64,000 nt of DNA from Patiria pectinifera (taxonomy: Eukaryota; Echinodermata; Asteroidea; Valvatida; Asterinidae). The position numbers and the translations under genes are program-made. Each line of letters opens with the position of its first letter. The first letter of the stretch is position 1. The DNA is taken from assembly GCA_029964075.1 (NCBI GenBank), contig CM057146.1:14093501-14157500 (forward strand), written 5' to 3'. The notes beneath the pieces are model-generated. The model saw only the letters and a list, made by a program, of their open reading frames with translations, ran no database searches and was not told the origin of the DNA. Below are positions 1-10,480 of the stretch, piece by piece.

Positions 1-87
1 CGATTTGTGCCGGCGTATCCTATTCGCCTCGTGCGCACGAGACGAAAGCAATTTTTAAAGTTTTTATTTTGTGCCCCCAAAAACCAC
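1..87. repeat. Tail of the preceding unit (end of foldback 2 right arm)
   Basis: These bases match the end of foldback 2 in other units, for example 57285-57365 and 38848-38929, including GTGCGCACGAGACGAAAGCA and a TTTTTATTTTGTGCCCCC tract. The array therefore extends to the left of the window. Confidence 0.85.
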
Positions 88-2199
88 TAAAGCCAGAAAA
101 TAATGCATATGACGAATTTAGGGATTTTTCATGCAACAAGTACAAATTTCCGTGAAATTTGCGTTCATGAAACCAAAAAACTATTTGGATTTTATATTCC
201 AGCAAAATATAATCAAATTGCTTTCTTTCTTTACATACAAAATGTACAAATTTCCACTGTAGCTTTTCGTAAATGCAATAAATGTACAATAGCTCAAGCA
301 TTAAAATTCACTAAAGTAGCAGTCTGGCTGAGTCCTCTCCTTTGGCTTCTCTATATCGGTAACTTCACACCAACTATTTCTCAAAATCATCGAGGCTGGT
401 CTCTGCCCTCTCCTCGGAATCTCATCTCAAAATCTGCTCCATTCCAAACTCGTCTTGCTTATAAACCCCAGTAGAAATATTAAAGCGATGTCACATGGTC
501 CAAAAATTCGGTATGCATTCAAAAACAAACTAAGTATTCGACAATCAAAATGATGCAAAGTATAAACACGCTACTCAATAAACCTTTTCACTGTGAAATA
601 ATAATTTATGCCCTAAAAATGGTTTTGTGGCAAGAAGCGAAATTGGTCCATTACAATGTACAGCGGTACAAACAAACAGAAAAGGCCCTGAAATCGTCAT
701 GGGCATTACTTTCTGGCCAAAGTGGACTTTTTGGGGGTCAAAAAAATCACAACTTAAAACAATGCTTTCTTCTCGAGCGACTATGAGGGCGAAGGGAATC
801 AGCAGGGCTCCTTTCAGTGAAAATTAGTAACTGTGCACTTCGCGGTACCATCCACCAAAATGACGGGACGAATCGCGCTGCTGAATCGCGCCGGGCTGAA
901 CCACCGGCTGAATCACAGGCTGCGCCCGTGCGCCGTCACAAACGATGTCGATGTCACCGTGCACGAACCATCACGTTGACCGGGCACTGGGCGTACAGGC
1001 CCGGCGGGCGCCACGCCAAAAACCACGCTGCGCTATATCGGTCATTATTATAAAAAATAAAGCAATAAAGAAAATCAAGTCGATACAATTAAAAAAGAAT
1101 TTTAAAAATATTTTCCAAAGTTAATTGTCAAATTGCATCTTTCGATAGTGATTGACGACACTGTTGCAACTTTTTCCGCTGACCAATATACATGTATATA
1201 GCGCAGCGTGTTTTTTTCGTGTGGCTCACGCCGGGCCTGTACGTCCAGTGCCCGGTCAATGTGACTGTCCATGCAAGGTGACATCGTTTGTGGCCCGCAG
1301 CCCGTAATTCAGCCCGCGGTTCAGCCCGGCGCAACTCATCACCGCGTTCAGTCCGAAATTTGGAGATGGAACACCGAAGTGCACAGTTACTCATTGTCAC
1401 TCGTGCGGAATGGAGCCCTGCTGATTGCCTTAGCCCTCGTGTGCTCGGGACGAAGGCAATTATTTAAGTCTTCATTTTGTGCATCAAGAAAGAAGCGAGA
1501 AGTCCTTGGAGAAATTGCGAAAAAAAAACACCCGAATGTTTGTACCCCTGTACGTTTTTGATGGACCTTTTTCCGGTTCTTGCCTCAAGACCATTGATGC
1601 GCATGCGCATCATTTATTTTTATCATTTATAAGTAACAGGTCTATGACATCCCCACTGGAGCCGACCACACATTCTTAGACGGTTCAATAACTCTGAAAT
1701 ACTGTTTGGGCGTGGCAGCCCCCCCCCCAAAAAAAAAATTGTATCTCAACTACATGCGTGTTCAGTAGAAACCACAAAAATCCCTGCCACGTAAATTGGT
1801 GTTTGTCATTTTGAACAGAAATTACGTTGAAAAAAAATATATCACCTTGTGACACGTGACCAGCGGTTTCATTGGATGATTCATTAGAACCAACAATTGT
1901 GTTGTCAGTGCAGCGTGATTTTCGCTTGGCAGGCGCCCGGGCCTGTAAACCCGATGCCCGGTCAACATGACCGTCAGTGCACAGTGAAATCATTTTGTGC
2001 CGGCGTACCCCGTAATTCAGCCACGGTGACGCCTGGCGCAACTCTGCACCGAAAGTCGGCCCGAAATTTGGTGGTACCCCAAAGCAAACGGTTATTTCTG
2101 GCACTAGAGCAGACAGGAGCCCGGCTGTTTTCCTCGCCCTCGTGCGCACGAGACGAAAGCAATTTTTGAAGTTTTTATTTTGTGCCCCCCACAAACCAC
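88..2199. repeat. Array unit 0, shortened by an internal deletion of about 4 kb
   Basis: The unit has the AT-rich block (88-600), foldback 1 (605-1610) and the next block (1610-1905). At about 1905-1910 the sequence jumps from TTGTGTTGTCAG straight into GCAGCGTGATTTTCGC, the start of the foldback 2 right arm. Other units have about 4 kb between these points: CRE site, tRNA-like relics, minisatellite and TATA block. Confidence 0.85.
605..1610. repeat. Foldback 1 of unit 0
   Basis: The left arm (about 605-1050, minus sense) and right arm (about 1150-1610, plus sense) are diverged inverted copies. Both contain CCCGGT...GTGAC, TTCAGCCCG and AAGGAGCCCTGCTGATT-type segments when read in the same sense. 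The right arm ends with an intact TGCGCATGCGCA at 1598-1609. Confidence 0.75.
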
Positions 2200-2260
2200 T
2201 AAAGCCAGAAAATAATGCCTTTGGCGATTTTAGGGATTTTTCATGCAACAAGTACAAATT
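1909..2260 (+). repeat. Foldback 2 right arm only (unit 0/1 junction)
   Basis: The segment from GCAGCGTGATTTTCGC through GCCAGAAAATAATGCC matches the right arm of foldback 2 in other units. Its inverted partner was removed by the unit 0 deletion. Confidence 0.75.
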
Positions 2261-2714
2261 TCCTTGAAATTTGCGTTCATAAACAAAACGACTATTTGGA
2301 TTTTCAATTCCAGCAAAGTATAATCAAATGGCTTTCTTTCTTTACATACAAAATGTACAAATTTCCACTGTAACTTTTCGTAAATAAAACAAATAATGCA
2401 ATAAACGTACAATAGCTCAAGCATTAAAATTCACTAAAGTAGCAGTCTGGCTGAGCCCACTCCTTTGGCTTCTCTATATCGATAAATTCACACCAATTAT
2501 TTCTCAAAATCATCGAGGCTGGTCTTTGCCCTCTCCTCGGAATCTCATCTCAAAATCTGCTCCATTCCAAACTCGTCTTGCTTATAAACCCCGAGAGAAA
2601 TATTAAACCGATGCCACATGGTCCAAGAATTCGGTATGCATTCAAAATCAAATTAAGTATTCGACAATCAAAATGATGCAAAGTATAAACACGCTACTCA
2701 ATACACCTTTTCAT

Positions 2715-3726
2715 TGTAAAATAATAATTTATGCCCTAAAAATGGTTTTGAGGCAAGAAGCGAAATCGGTCCATTACAAATGTACAGCGGTACAAACAAA
2801 CAGAAAATCCCCTGAAATCGTCATGGGCATTACTTTCTGACCAAAGTGGGCTTTTTTGGGGTCAAAAAAATCACAACTTAAAAAAATGCTTTCTTCCCGA
2901 GCGGCTATGAGGGCGAAGGGAATCAGCAGGGCTCCTTTCCGCACGTGTGAAAATCAGTAACTGTGCACTTCGCGGTACCATCCACCAAAATAACGGGACG
3001 AATCGCGCTGCTGAATCGCGCCGGGCTGAACCACCGGCTGAATCACAGGCTGCGCCGTCACAAACGATGTCGATGTCACCGTTCACGAACCATCACGTTG
3101 ACCGGGCACTGGGCGTACAGGCCCGGTGGGCGCCACGCCAAAAACCACGCTGCGCTATATCGGTCATTATTATAAAAAATAAAGCAATAAACAAAACAAA
3201 GTCCATACAATTAAAAAAGAATTTCAAAAATATTTTGCAAAGTTAATTGTCAAATTGTATCTTTGGATAGTGATTGACGACACTGTTGCAACTTTTTCCG
3301 CTCACCAATATGTATAGCGCAGCATGTTTTTTTCGTGTGGCTCACGCCGGGCCTGTACGCCCAGTGCCCGGTCAATGTGACTGACCATGCACGGTGACAT
3401 CGTTTGTGGCCCGCAGCCCGTAATTCAGCCCGCGGTTCAGCCCGGCGCAATTCATCACCGCGTTCAGTCCGAAATTTGGAGATGGAACACCGAAGTGCAC
3501 AGTAACTCATTGTCACTCGTGCGGGAAGGAGCCCTGCTGATTGCCTTAGCCCTCGTGTGCTCGGGACGAAGGCAATTATTATTTAAGTCTTCATTTGGTG
3601 CATTAAGAGAAAAACGAGAAATCCTTGGAGAAATTGAGAAAAAAATTCCCGAATGTTTGTACCCCTGTACATTTTTGATGGACCATTTTCGCTTCTTGCC
3701 TCAAGACCATTTATGCGCATGCGCAT
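2715..3726. repeat. Foldback 1 of unit 1 (representative copy)
   Basis: Read as reverse complement, the left arm (about 2715-3165) lines up with the right arm (about 3300-3726). Shared landmarks in the same order are GCGCAGC, GCCGGGCCTGTACGCCCAG, TGCCCGGTCAA, GTGACATCG, TTCAGCCCGGCGC, GAAGTGCACAGTTACT, GGAGCCCTGCTGATT, GTACATTT and CTTGCCTCAA. Identity is roughly 70-80% by eye, so the arms are old. The spacer is AT-rich (about 3165-3300). The arms are more GC-rich than the rest of the unit. This is the layout of a foldback or long-TIR DNA element, but no transposase or clear target duplication is visible. Confidence 0.75.
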
Positions 3727-4463
3727 CATTTATTTTTATCATTTATAAGTAACAGGTCTATGACATCCCAACTTGAGCCGAACACACATTCTTAGACGGT
3801 TCAATAACTTTGAAAAAACTGTTCGGGCGTGGCAGCCCCCCCCCCCCCATAGAAATAATTTTGTATCTCAACTGCTACATCATGCGTGTTCAGCAGAAAC
3901 CACAAAAATCCCTGCCACGTAAACTAAATTCGTGTTTGTCATTTTAAACAGAAATTACGTTGAAAAAAAATATCACCTTGTGACACGTGACCAGCGGTTT
4001 CATTGGATGATTCATTAAAACCAACAATTGTGTTGTCAGTCAGTCAGGAGCGCAATAACGTTTTCCAATAACGAATTGATACCAAGGGGTAAATAAGCAT
4101 TATTACTTAAAGTAGATGTACCGGGTTTATCATCCCCACCCCAAACTAGAATTAGTTAGTACTTGAAAGTTATGAACTTAGGCATTGTCAGTAAGGTTGG
4201 ATCACGGCAATTGCGTCCATGCCGTCATAAATAACTAAGAATCATTTATTTCAAAACAAAGACTAAAATTCTATATTTTCGTTGTTCCGATTCATTGGTA
4301 AAATGAGTTGTCAAGTGTCGTCGTGTTGACGTCATCATATGTTAGGCGACACCATCCTACAGGTCAATTTCTCAAAGTCGTATATCTACAGAACCACAAG
4401 CCGCATTGGCTTACAACTTTGTTGGTGAATACTCGGGTACGAGTTCAAACTGAACAGTGGAGA

Positions 4464-4480
4464 GACGTCATGATGACGTC
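4464..4480. promoter_or_regulatory. CRE-like doublet, site a (representative)
   Basis: GACGTCATGATGACGTC: two ATF/CREB-type half palindromes separated by TGA. Equivalent sites lie at 11196-11212, 27231-27247, 49477-49493 and 53646-53662. They are full TGACGTCA pairs at 35171-35189 and 42327-42345. One half is mutated near 20209-20225 (GATGTCATG) and the spacer near 59634-59650. The motif is seen directly; binding is inferred. Confidence 0.5.
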
Positions 4481-5141
4481 TTCAAGGGATTTTAAACGGA
4501 TTTCCAATCTTTTTATAATTTTTATGAGTTTAAACAAATAAAGAAAAATACTTTGGAGGCCCGAATCAGACAAAGGAAACATATTTTGTGACCGAAAAGA
4601 AGATCCGACTGAAAATAGCAAAAAAAAAGAATAGATCCCTGTGATCATTACAAGTATGTCCACTTAAAAAAACCCCAATAATTAGGACAAATACTCCCGA
4701 CTCTCCAAGTACGGACGTATTTCATGCACACATCAAAGTAAAGTTATTTTAAAAACCTTTCATAATCTGTTCAGTTCTTGGATGTTTATTGGTCACTTTC
4801 GGAAAAAATGATCCATCCAGAAATGATCACCTCTAAAAGTGGTCCAAAATCACATCGCCATTCTTCGCCCCAAGTAGCCCAGTTAAAGGGTCCGATTCTT
4901 TCCAAATTTCACAACAGTAGGCCTACGACATCACACAAGGCACGGCAGCCAACCTTATGTTTCTTAAACCCTCCAATTGTTGGCCTTCCAAATGCTCAAA
5001 TAACAGAAAATTTAATTGTTGTGAGTAAAAATAAAGCCAGCAAATCATCCGGAGCCACGAACCACACGAAGACAAACGATTTTTGTGACAGGAACGAAGA
5101 TCCGACAGAAAAATTAATAGATAAAAGGAACACATAATCGT

Positions 5142-5205
5142 AACTGCAAACCCGACATTCGAACTTGGGACCTTTCGCATCACCTTCATGTTCAATGCAC
5201 CTTGA
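5142..5205 (-). repeat. tRNA-like relic B (representative)
   Basis: On the minus strand the segment contains AAGTTCGAATGTCGGG, close to a tRNA T-arm/B box (GGTTCGAATCC), preceded by GGTCCC. The T-stem does not pair well and no acceptor stem is seen, so this is a SINE head or tRNA fossil, not a gene. Other copies: about 12095-12157, 21108-21172, 28112-28175, 36068-36131, 43229-43292, 50362-50425, 54527-54590 and 60515-60578. Confidence 0.4.
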
Positions 5206-5634
5206 ATTGAAGTATAAAGACTCCAAGAACGATATTGTAAGGCATGTTGATATACTTTGGCGTGTGATTTATATTTTGAGTTATTACTCAGAACATTTTG
5301 TGCAGGTGTAAAATCTTGCCGGTTGCGTCTCGGATGAAAAAAAAATAGAATTAAATTGAATCAATAAAAAGTTGAGTGGCCATGTCATCTCAGCCCCTCC
5401 TAAGGGATCGCTGCCCACGTAGATAAAACAAATTGAGAGGAAATTTGGAAGTAAATTGATTGAGGCGGCTTTTTCATCAATCAAAATTTTTAAACAAATG
5501 ATAATAAATGCAGGTGTATTAGGTAACAACGATTTTGCAGATCACGCCATAGATAATGTTACACAGCGCACAATGTAAAAGAGTGATAATTGAGAACGCA
5601 CGAAGCGTTCAGCAGCGACGCCGTTACGCAGTAA

Positions 5635-6011
5635 GGCCAAAAAAAAAAAGTCTCCGGTTTCTGGTATGCGCGCGCATCGCCGTAGCCATGCGCGTCGGCA
5701 AAATGAAAAAAGTTTTTTTTTCAATACAAGATGATGTTCCAAAACCGCCAAACTCACTGGTTTGACTGGAATTCTGCTGCTGCACAATTTTAACGTGTTT
5801 TTAGATGGGGTTATGATCGACAATAAGATTTATGTGGCCTCTCTGGACTCCCATATATTTGCACTAAGTTTAGTTGGGCACCATTTGCAGTCATCAGCCG
5901 ACATTTGAAGCCAAAAAAAAAAAAACCAGGTAAAAAAAAAAAAAGCCGCGTCGTCGCACCACTTTTGGGGCAAGCTCCATACCAGAAACCGGAGACTTTT
6001 TTTTTTTGGCC
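5635..6011. mobile_element. Non-autonomous DNA transposon (MITE), Harbinger-like by its TAA duplication
   Basis: The element has terminal inverted repeats of about 34 bp: GGCC, a run of A, then GTCTCCGGTTTCTGGTATG at the left, and the exact reverse at the right. It is flanked by the 3 bp duplication TAA (5632-5634 and 6012-6014). Other units show the empty site GTAGTAAGGTTCATG, for example at 12587-12600 and 21599-21613, so the boundaries are certain. A 3 bp TWA duplication is characteristic of PIF/Harbinger. At 377 bp with no open frame it depends on a transposase elsewhere. A-runs and T-runs also occur internally (5700-5725 and 5915-5945). Confidence 0.85.
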
Positions 6012-6039
6012 TAAGGTTCATGTTTTTGATCCAGCTTGT

Positions 6040-6600
6040 CTTTGAATTCAGCTCATTCGGATTTGAGATCGTTTGTACATGAGCACGTCTGGACCTTAGC
6101 TAGTATAAACTTCAGGTCATTCGGACTTCAACTCGGACTTGAGCTCGTTCGTACCTGATCGAGCACGCCTAGACTTTAGCTATAAACTCGAGGTCATTCG
6201 GACTTGAGCTCGTTTGTACCTGATCGAGCACGCCTAGACTTTAGCTAGTAAACTCGAGGTCATTCGGACTTCAACTCGGACTTGAGCTCGTTTGTAACTG
6301 ATCGAGCACGCCTAGACTTTAGCTAGTAAACTCGAGGTCATTCGGACTTCAACTCGGACTTGAGCTCGTCTGTACCTGAGCACGCCTTGAATTTAGCTAG
6401 TATAAACTCGAGGTCATTCGGACTTCAATTCGGACTTGAGCTCGTTTTAATTGAGCACGCCTTGACTTTAGCTAGTATAAACTCGAGGTCATTCGGACTT
6501 CAACTCGGACTTGAGCTCGTCTGTACCTGAGGACGCCTTGACTTTAGCTCGTTAAACTCGAGGTCATTCGGACTCATCCAGACCTGAGGTCTTTTGGAGT
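6040..6600. repeat. Minisatellite, 73-78 bp period, about 7 copies (unit 1)
   Basis: Tandem copies of a 73-78 bp monomer containing GAGGTCATTCGGACTTCAAC, TTGAGCTCGTTTGTACCTGA and GCACGCCTAGACTTTAGCTA. This is the longest allele of this block in the window. Copies differ by point changes and by a small deletion in the second copy near 6190. Confidence 0.9.
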
Positions 6601-7028
6601 TCGTTTGTCGGGACAACTGAGATTTTGAGGAAGGCTTGGTCATATCGTCCCCATTTTGAAAGGTAGGCCTTCGTTTTAACATTTCATATTTAGTCACAGC
6701 TAAGTGCAGGTTATCACGTTGACAATAACGAATATTAAACTTTTATCCAGCATAACAACGAAAAACTGCAACCCTCATAAAAACTGGATTTTATTTAGAT
6801 TTTTGTCTTGCCCCCAAACAAATCCTCCCTGTCGGTATACTGTCATTATCGAGTCCGATGGGGAACGGGGCCATTCTACCCAGCGAGAACTGAATTATTG
6901 TCGGGCACCAAATAACTTGACCCTTGTAAAGTGATTGTTAGAAAACTAAACGTGGTCAGCGGTCTCAAACGATGTTTCATTCGATGTCACATCGGTTGGA
7001 TAGGCCCAGCCCGAAAGTTTGACCTTGG

Positions 7029-7075
7029 TATATATTGACGCCTAATAGATGAACCGACCAGCCCTCAGAACAAAG
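7029..7075 (+). promoter_or_regulatory. TATA-like box with downstream CTCAG (unit 1)
   Basis: GGTATATATTGACG is followed about 35 bp later by CCCTCAGAACAAAGC. The same arrangement is present at 13387, 22331, 37440 and 61812. In units 6 and 8 the TATA is replaced by CGGTAGTCACCC (44519 and 55879). Spacing from TATA to a possible initiator is right for an RNA polymerase II core promoter, but no reading frame follows. Confidence 0.3.
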
Positions 7076-7889
7076 CTAATGTGAAGCATTTCTTGTTGTG
7101 ATACATTATATGTTCATATTTCAACGCAAATTTTTGTCTTTGTTTCCTCAACCAAATTCCTCAACCCTCATTCACAATTGATATAATATACATAATACTC
7201 CAACGACTGCGTTCCGGTGTTTCTTGATCTAGCGATCATGGGGTAGCTTCCTGGTCCCGTGACTAGTAGTGCTTATGACGGTCCGTAGGTCCGCAAATGC
7301 GGGGCAATTTCTTAAAATTTAACAAATGGTTTTTAAGTTTAAAAAGTCAATCTCTATTTTATGTGCCACTAAAGGGTGCCCTTTCCGGTGATATCGCCAT
7401 CATTGTTTTCTTGGTGTTTGGCATTTCTCACTAAACATTCAATTTCACAAATTACTTGTCTGTACTAAAATGCTCCCGTTTTCGAGTTAAATTCAATTTT
7501 CATTGCACTTCCAATAAAACCTGAAGTGAAGGTCAAGTGGTTTTGTGACCGGGAAGAAATGTTGCTAAAGGCACCGTCTACCACCTCACGAAAAACGATA
7601 ACGACACTAAAAGATAGAGTTAAGAGTATTTTTTCAAAGCCTGCCCTTAAATCGCTTGTAAGTTGATACCTGATGACGTCATGAGGACGTCACAAAATCT
7701 TTGGACCGATGCCCAAGTTCGTACCAGGCTTTATTATCACCACGTCAACCGTTTGGAAGAAATCGTGGTTTGTTTTGACTGGGGCTCATTTCTGTATTTT
7801 GAATTTACCTAACTTGGACCTTCCGGTCATACCAAAAAAAATGTTCAGGAGAAAACCCGCCGAATTATAGACATTTTGTGCTAAGACAT

Positions 7890-8334
7890 TCATAATAATG
7901 CACGCATGCGCATAAATGCACCTGGCGACAAAAAGTGAAAGCAGCCCACTTAAATGTACAGGGGTCAAAATTGTTTGTCATTTGCTTTCAATTTCTCCAG
8001 GATTTGTCCCTTTTTTATTGAGGAAAGGCTCTAAAATCGTCATAGGCATTGCTTTCTGGTCTCAGTGGGTTGGGGGGGAGGGAGGCACAAAATAAAATCC
8101 TTAAGAATTGCAAAAGATTCTAGCAGGGTTCCTTTCCGCACTGGTGCCAAAAATAAACATGCTTGGGGGATTCCTGGTTCAACTACAAACACTAGCGATC
8201 ATCTTTAAAAATGTCAGGTTTTGAAATACCATCGAGAGTCAAAGGTAGTGATTGACGAGAATGTTGCAACTTTCTGCCGCTGACCGATATAGTGCAGCGT
8301 GATTTTCGCGTGGCAGGCGCCCGGGCCTGCCACG
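7890..8334. repeat. Foldback 2, first copy in unit 1 (right arm truncated)
   Basis: The left arm starts with GCACGCATGCGCATAAATG and includes GGGTTCCTTTCCGCACTGGTGCC. The right arm begins at about 8290 (GCAGCGTGATTTTCGCGTGGCAGGCGCC-type) but stops at 8334, where an unrelated piece of the unit is joined. Confidence 0.7.
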
Positions 8335-8405
8335 AGGCGGCTTTTTCATCAATCAAAATTTTCAAACAACTGATAATAAATGCAGGTGTATTAGGTAACA
8401 ACATT
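8335..8405. repeat. Displaced fragment of the mid-unit block
   Basis: GGCGGCTTTTTCATCAATCA through GTATTAGGTAACAAC normally sits just before the minisatellite (for example 5463-5529 and 12417-12484). Here it is embedded in foldback 2, followed by a short ATTATTATT tract and a second foldback 2 left arm. It marks a rearrangement specific to unit 1. Confidence 0.8.
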
Positions 8406-9000
8406 ATTATTATTAGGTAACATTACAGGGGTCAAATTGTTGTCATCTGCTCTCAATTTCTCCAGGATTTGTCATTTTTTTAATTTAGAAAAGGCCTTAA
8501 AATCGTCATAGGCATAACTTTCTGGTCTCAGTTCTGGTCTCATTGGGTTTTTTTTGGAGGGGGGGCACGAAAAATAATCTTTAAAAATTGTTTGTGTCCC
8601 GTGCGCACAAGGGCGACTATCAGCAAGGTTCCTTTCCGCACCGGTGCGAAAAATAAACATGCTTGGAAGATTCCCGGTTCAACTACAAAACACTAGCGAT
8701 CATCTTTTCAAATGTCAGGTTTTGAAATACCATCGAGAGCCAAAGGTAGTGATTGACGAGAATGTTGCCGCTGACCGATATAGTGCAGCATGATTTTCGC
8801 GTGGCAGGCGCCCGGGGAAGTACACCCGATCCCTGGTCAACGTGACCGTCAGTGCACGGTGAAATCGATTTGTGCCGGCATATCCCTTTCCCCTCGTGCG
8901 CACGAGACAAAAGCAATTTTTAAAGTTTTTATTTTGTGCCCTCAAAAACCACTAAAGCCAGAAAATAAAGCATATGACGATTTAGGGATTTTTCATGTAA
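8406..9000. repeat. Foldback 2, second copy in unit 1, running into unit 2
   Basis: Left arm about 8410-8700 (GTTCCTTTCCGCACCGGTGCG) and right arm about 8780-9000, around a spacer with GATTGACGAGAATGTTG. The right arm merges with the start of the next unit, showing that the unit-start sequence is itself part of the arm family. Confidence 0.7.
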
Positions 9001-9489
9001 CAAGTACAAATTTCCGTGAAATTTGCGTTCATGAAACCAAAAAAACTATTTGGATTTTATATTCCAGCAAAATAAAATCAAATTGCTTTCTTTCTTTACA
9101 TACAAAATGTACAAATTTCCACTGTAGCTTTTCGTAAATAAAACAAATAATGCAATAAACGTACAATAGCTCAAGCATTAAAATTCACTAAAGTAGCAGT
9201 CTGGCTGAGCCCTCTCCTTTGGCTTCTCTATATCGATAACTTCACACCAATTATTTTTCAAAATCATCGAGGCTGGTCTCTGCCCTCTCCTCGGAATCTC
9301 ATCTCAAAATCTGCTCCATTCCAAACTCGTCTTGCTTATAAACCCCAGAGAAATATTAAAGCGATGCCATGGTCCAAGAATTCGGTATGAATTCAAAAAC
9401 AAACTAAGTATTCGACAATCAAAATGATGCAAAGTATAAACACGCTGCTCAATAAACCTTTTCACTGTGAAATAATAATGAATGCCCTA

Positions 9490-10480
9490 AAAATTGGTTT
9501 TGAGGCAAGAAGCGAAATCGGTCCATTACAAATGTACAGCGATACAAACAAACAGAAAAGCTCCTGAAATCGTCCTGGGCATTACTTTCTGGCCAAAGTG
9601 GTTTTTTGGGGTCAAACAAAAATCACAACTTAAAAAAATGCTTTGTTCCCGAGCGACTATGAGGGCGAAGGGAATCAGCAGGGCTCCTTTCAGCACGAGT
9701 GAAAATTAGTAACCGTGCACTTCGCTGTACCATCCACCAAAATAACAGGACGAATCGCGCTGCTGAATCGCGCCGGGCTGAACCGCTGGCTGAATCGCGG
9801 GCTGCGCAGGCACAAACGATGTCGATGTCACCGTGAACGAAACGTCACGTTGACCGGGCACTGGGCGTACAGGCCCGCTGGGCGCAACGCCAAAAACCAC
9901 GCTGCGCTATATCGGTCATTATTATAAAAAATAAAAGCAATAAACAAAACAAAGTCCATACAATTAAAAAAGATATTCAAAAATATTTTCCAAAGTTAAT
10001 TGTCAAATTGTATCTTTCGATAGTGATTGACGACACTGTTGCAACCTTTTGCCGCTGACCAATATATATAGCGCAGCGTGTTTTTTTCGTGTGCCTCACG
10101 CCGGGCCTGTACGCCCAGTGCCCGGTCAATGTGACTGTCCATGCACGGTGACATCGTTTGTGGCCCGCAGCCCGTAATTCAGCCCGCGGTTCAGCCCGGC
10201 GCGATTCATCACCGCGTTCAGTCCGAAATTTGGAGATGGAACACCGAAGTGTACAGTTACTCATTGTCACTCGTGCGGAAAGGAGCCCTGCTGATTGCCT
10301 TCGCCCTCGTGTGCTCGGGACGAAGGCAATAATTCAAGTCTTCATTTTGTGCATCAAGAAAGAAGCGAGAAGTCCTTGGAGAAATTGCGAAAAAAACACA
10401 CCCGAATGTTTGTACCCCTGTACATTTTCGAAGGACCTTTTTCGCTGCTTGCCTCAAGACCATTTATGCGCATGCGCATC
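9490..10480. repeat. Foldback 1 of unit 2
   Basis: Arms about 9490-9930 and 10030-10480. The outer end of the right arm carries an intact TGCGCATGCGCA (10467-10478). Confidence 0.75.

Larger units (their letters stand above)
2200..8948. repeat. Array unit 1
   Basis: This unit is 6.7 kb. Blocks in order: AT-rich block 2200-2710; foldback 1 2715-3726; GC-poor block 3727-4310; CRE site a at 4464-4480; tRNA-like relic A lost (the sequence jumps from AAAAGAAT to AGATCCCTG near 4632); relic B near 5142-5205; a 377 bp transposon at 5635-6011; minisatellite 6040-6600; TATA block 6650-7150; CRE site b near 7674; and a rearranged, partly doubled foldback 2 (7890-8948). Confidence 0.85.

Noticed and set aside
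1685..2257. 190-codon minus-strand open frame
   Set aside because: It crosses the unit 0 deletion junction and several unrelated blocks; equivalents in other units are broken.
4308..4541. 75-80 codon frame repeated in each unit (starting MSSVVVLTSS)
   Set aside because: It begins at a non-ATG position in the CRE a block, changes are spread over all codon positions, and its end varies between units.
6040..6600. CRISPR-like regular repeats
   Set aside because: The repeats are contiguous 73-78 bp monomers without unique spacers, in a eukaryotic context with no cas genes.
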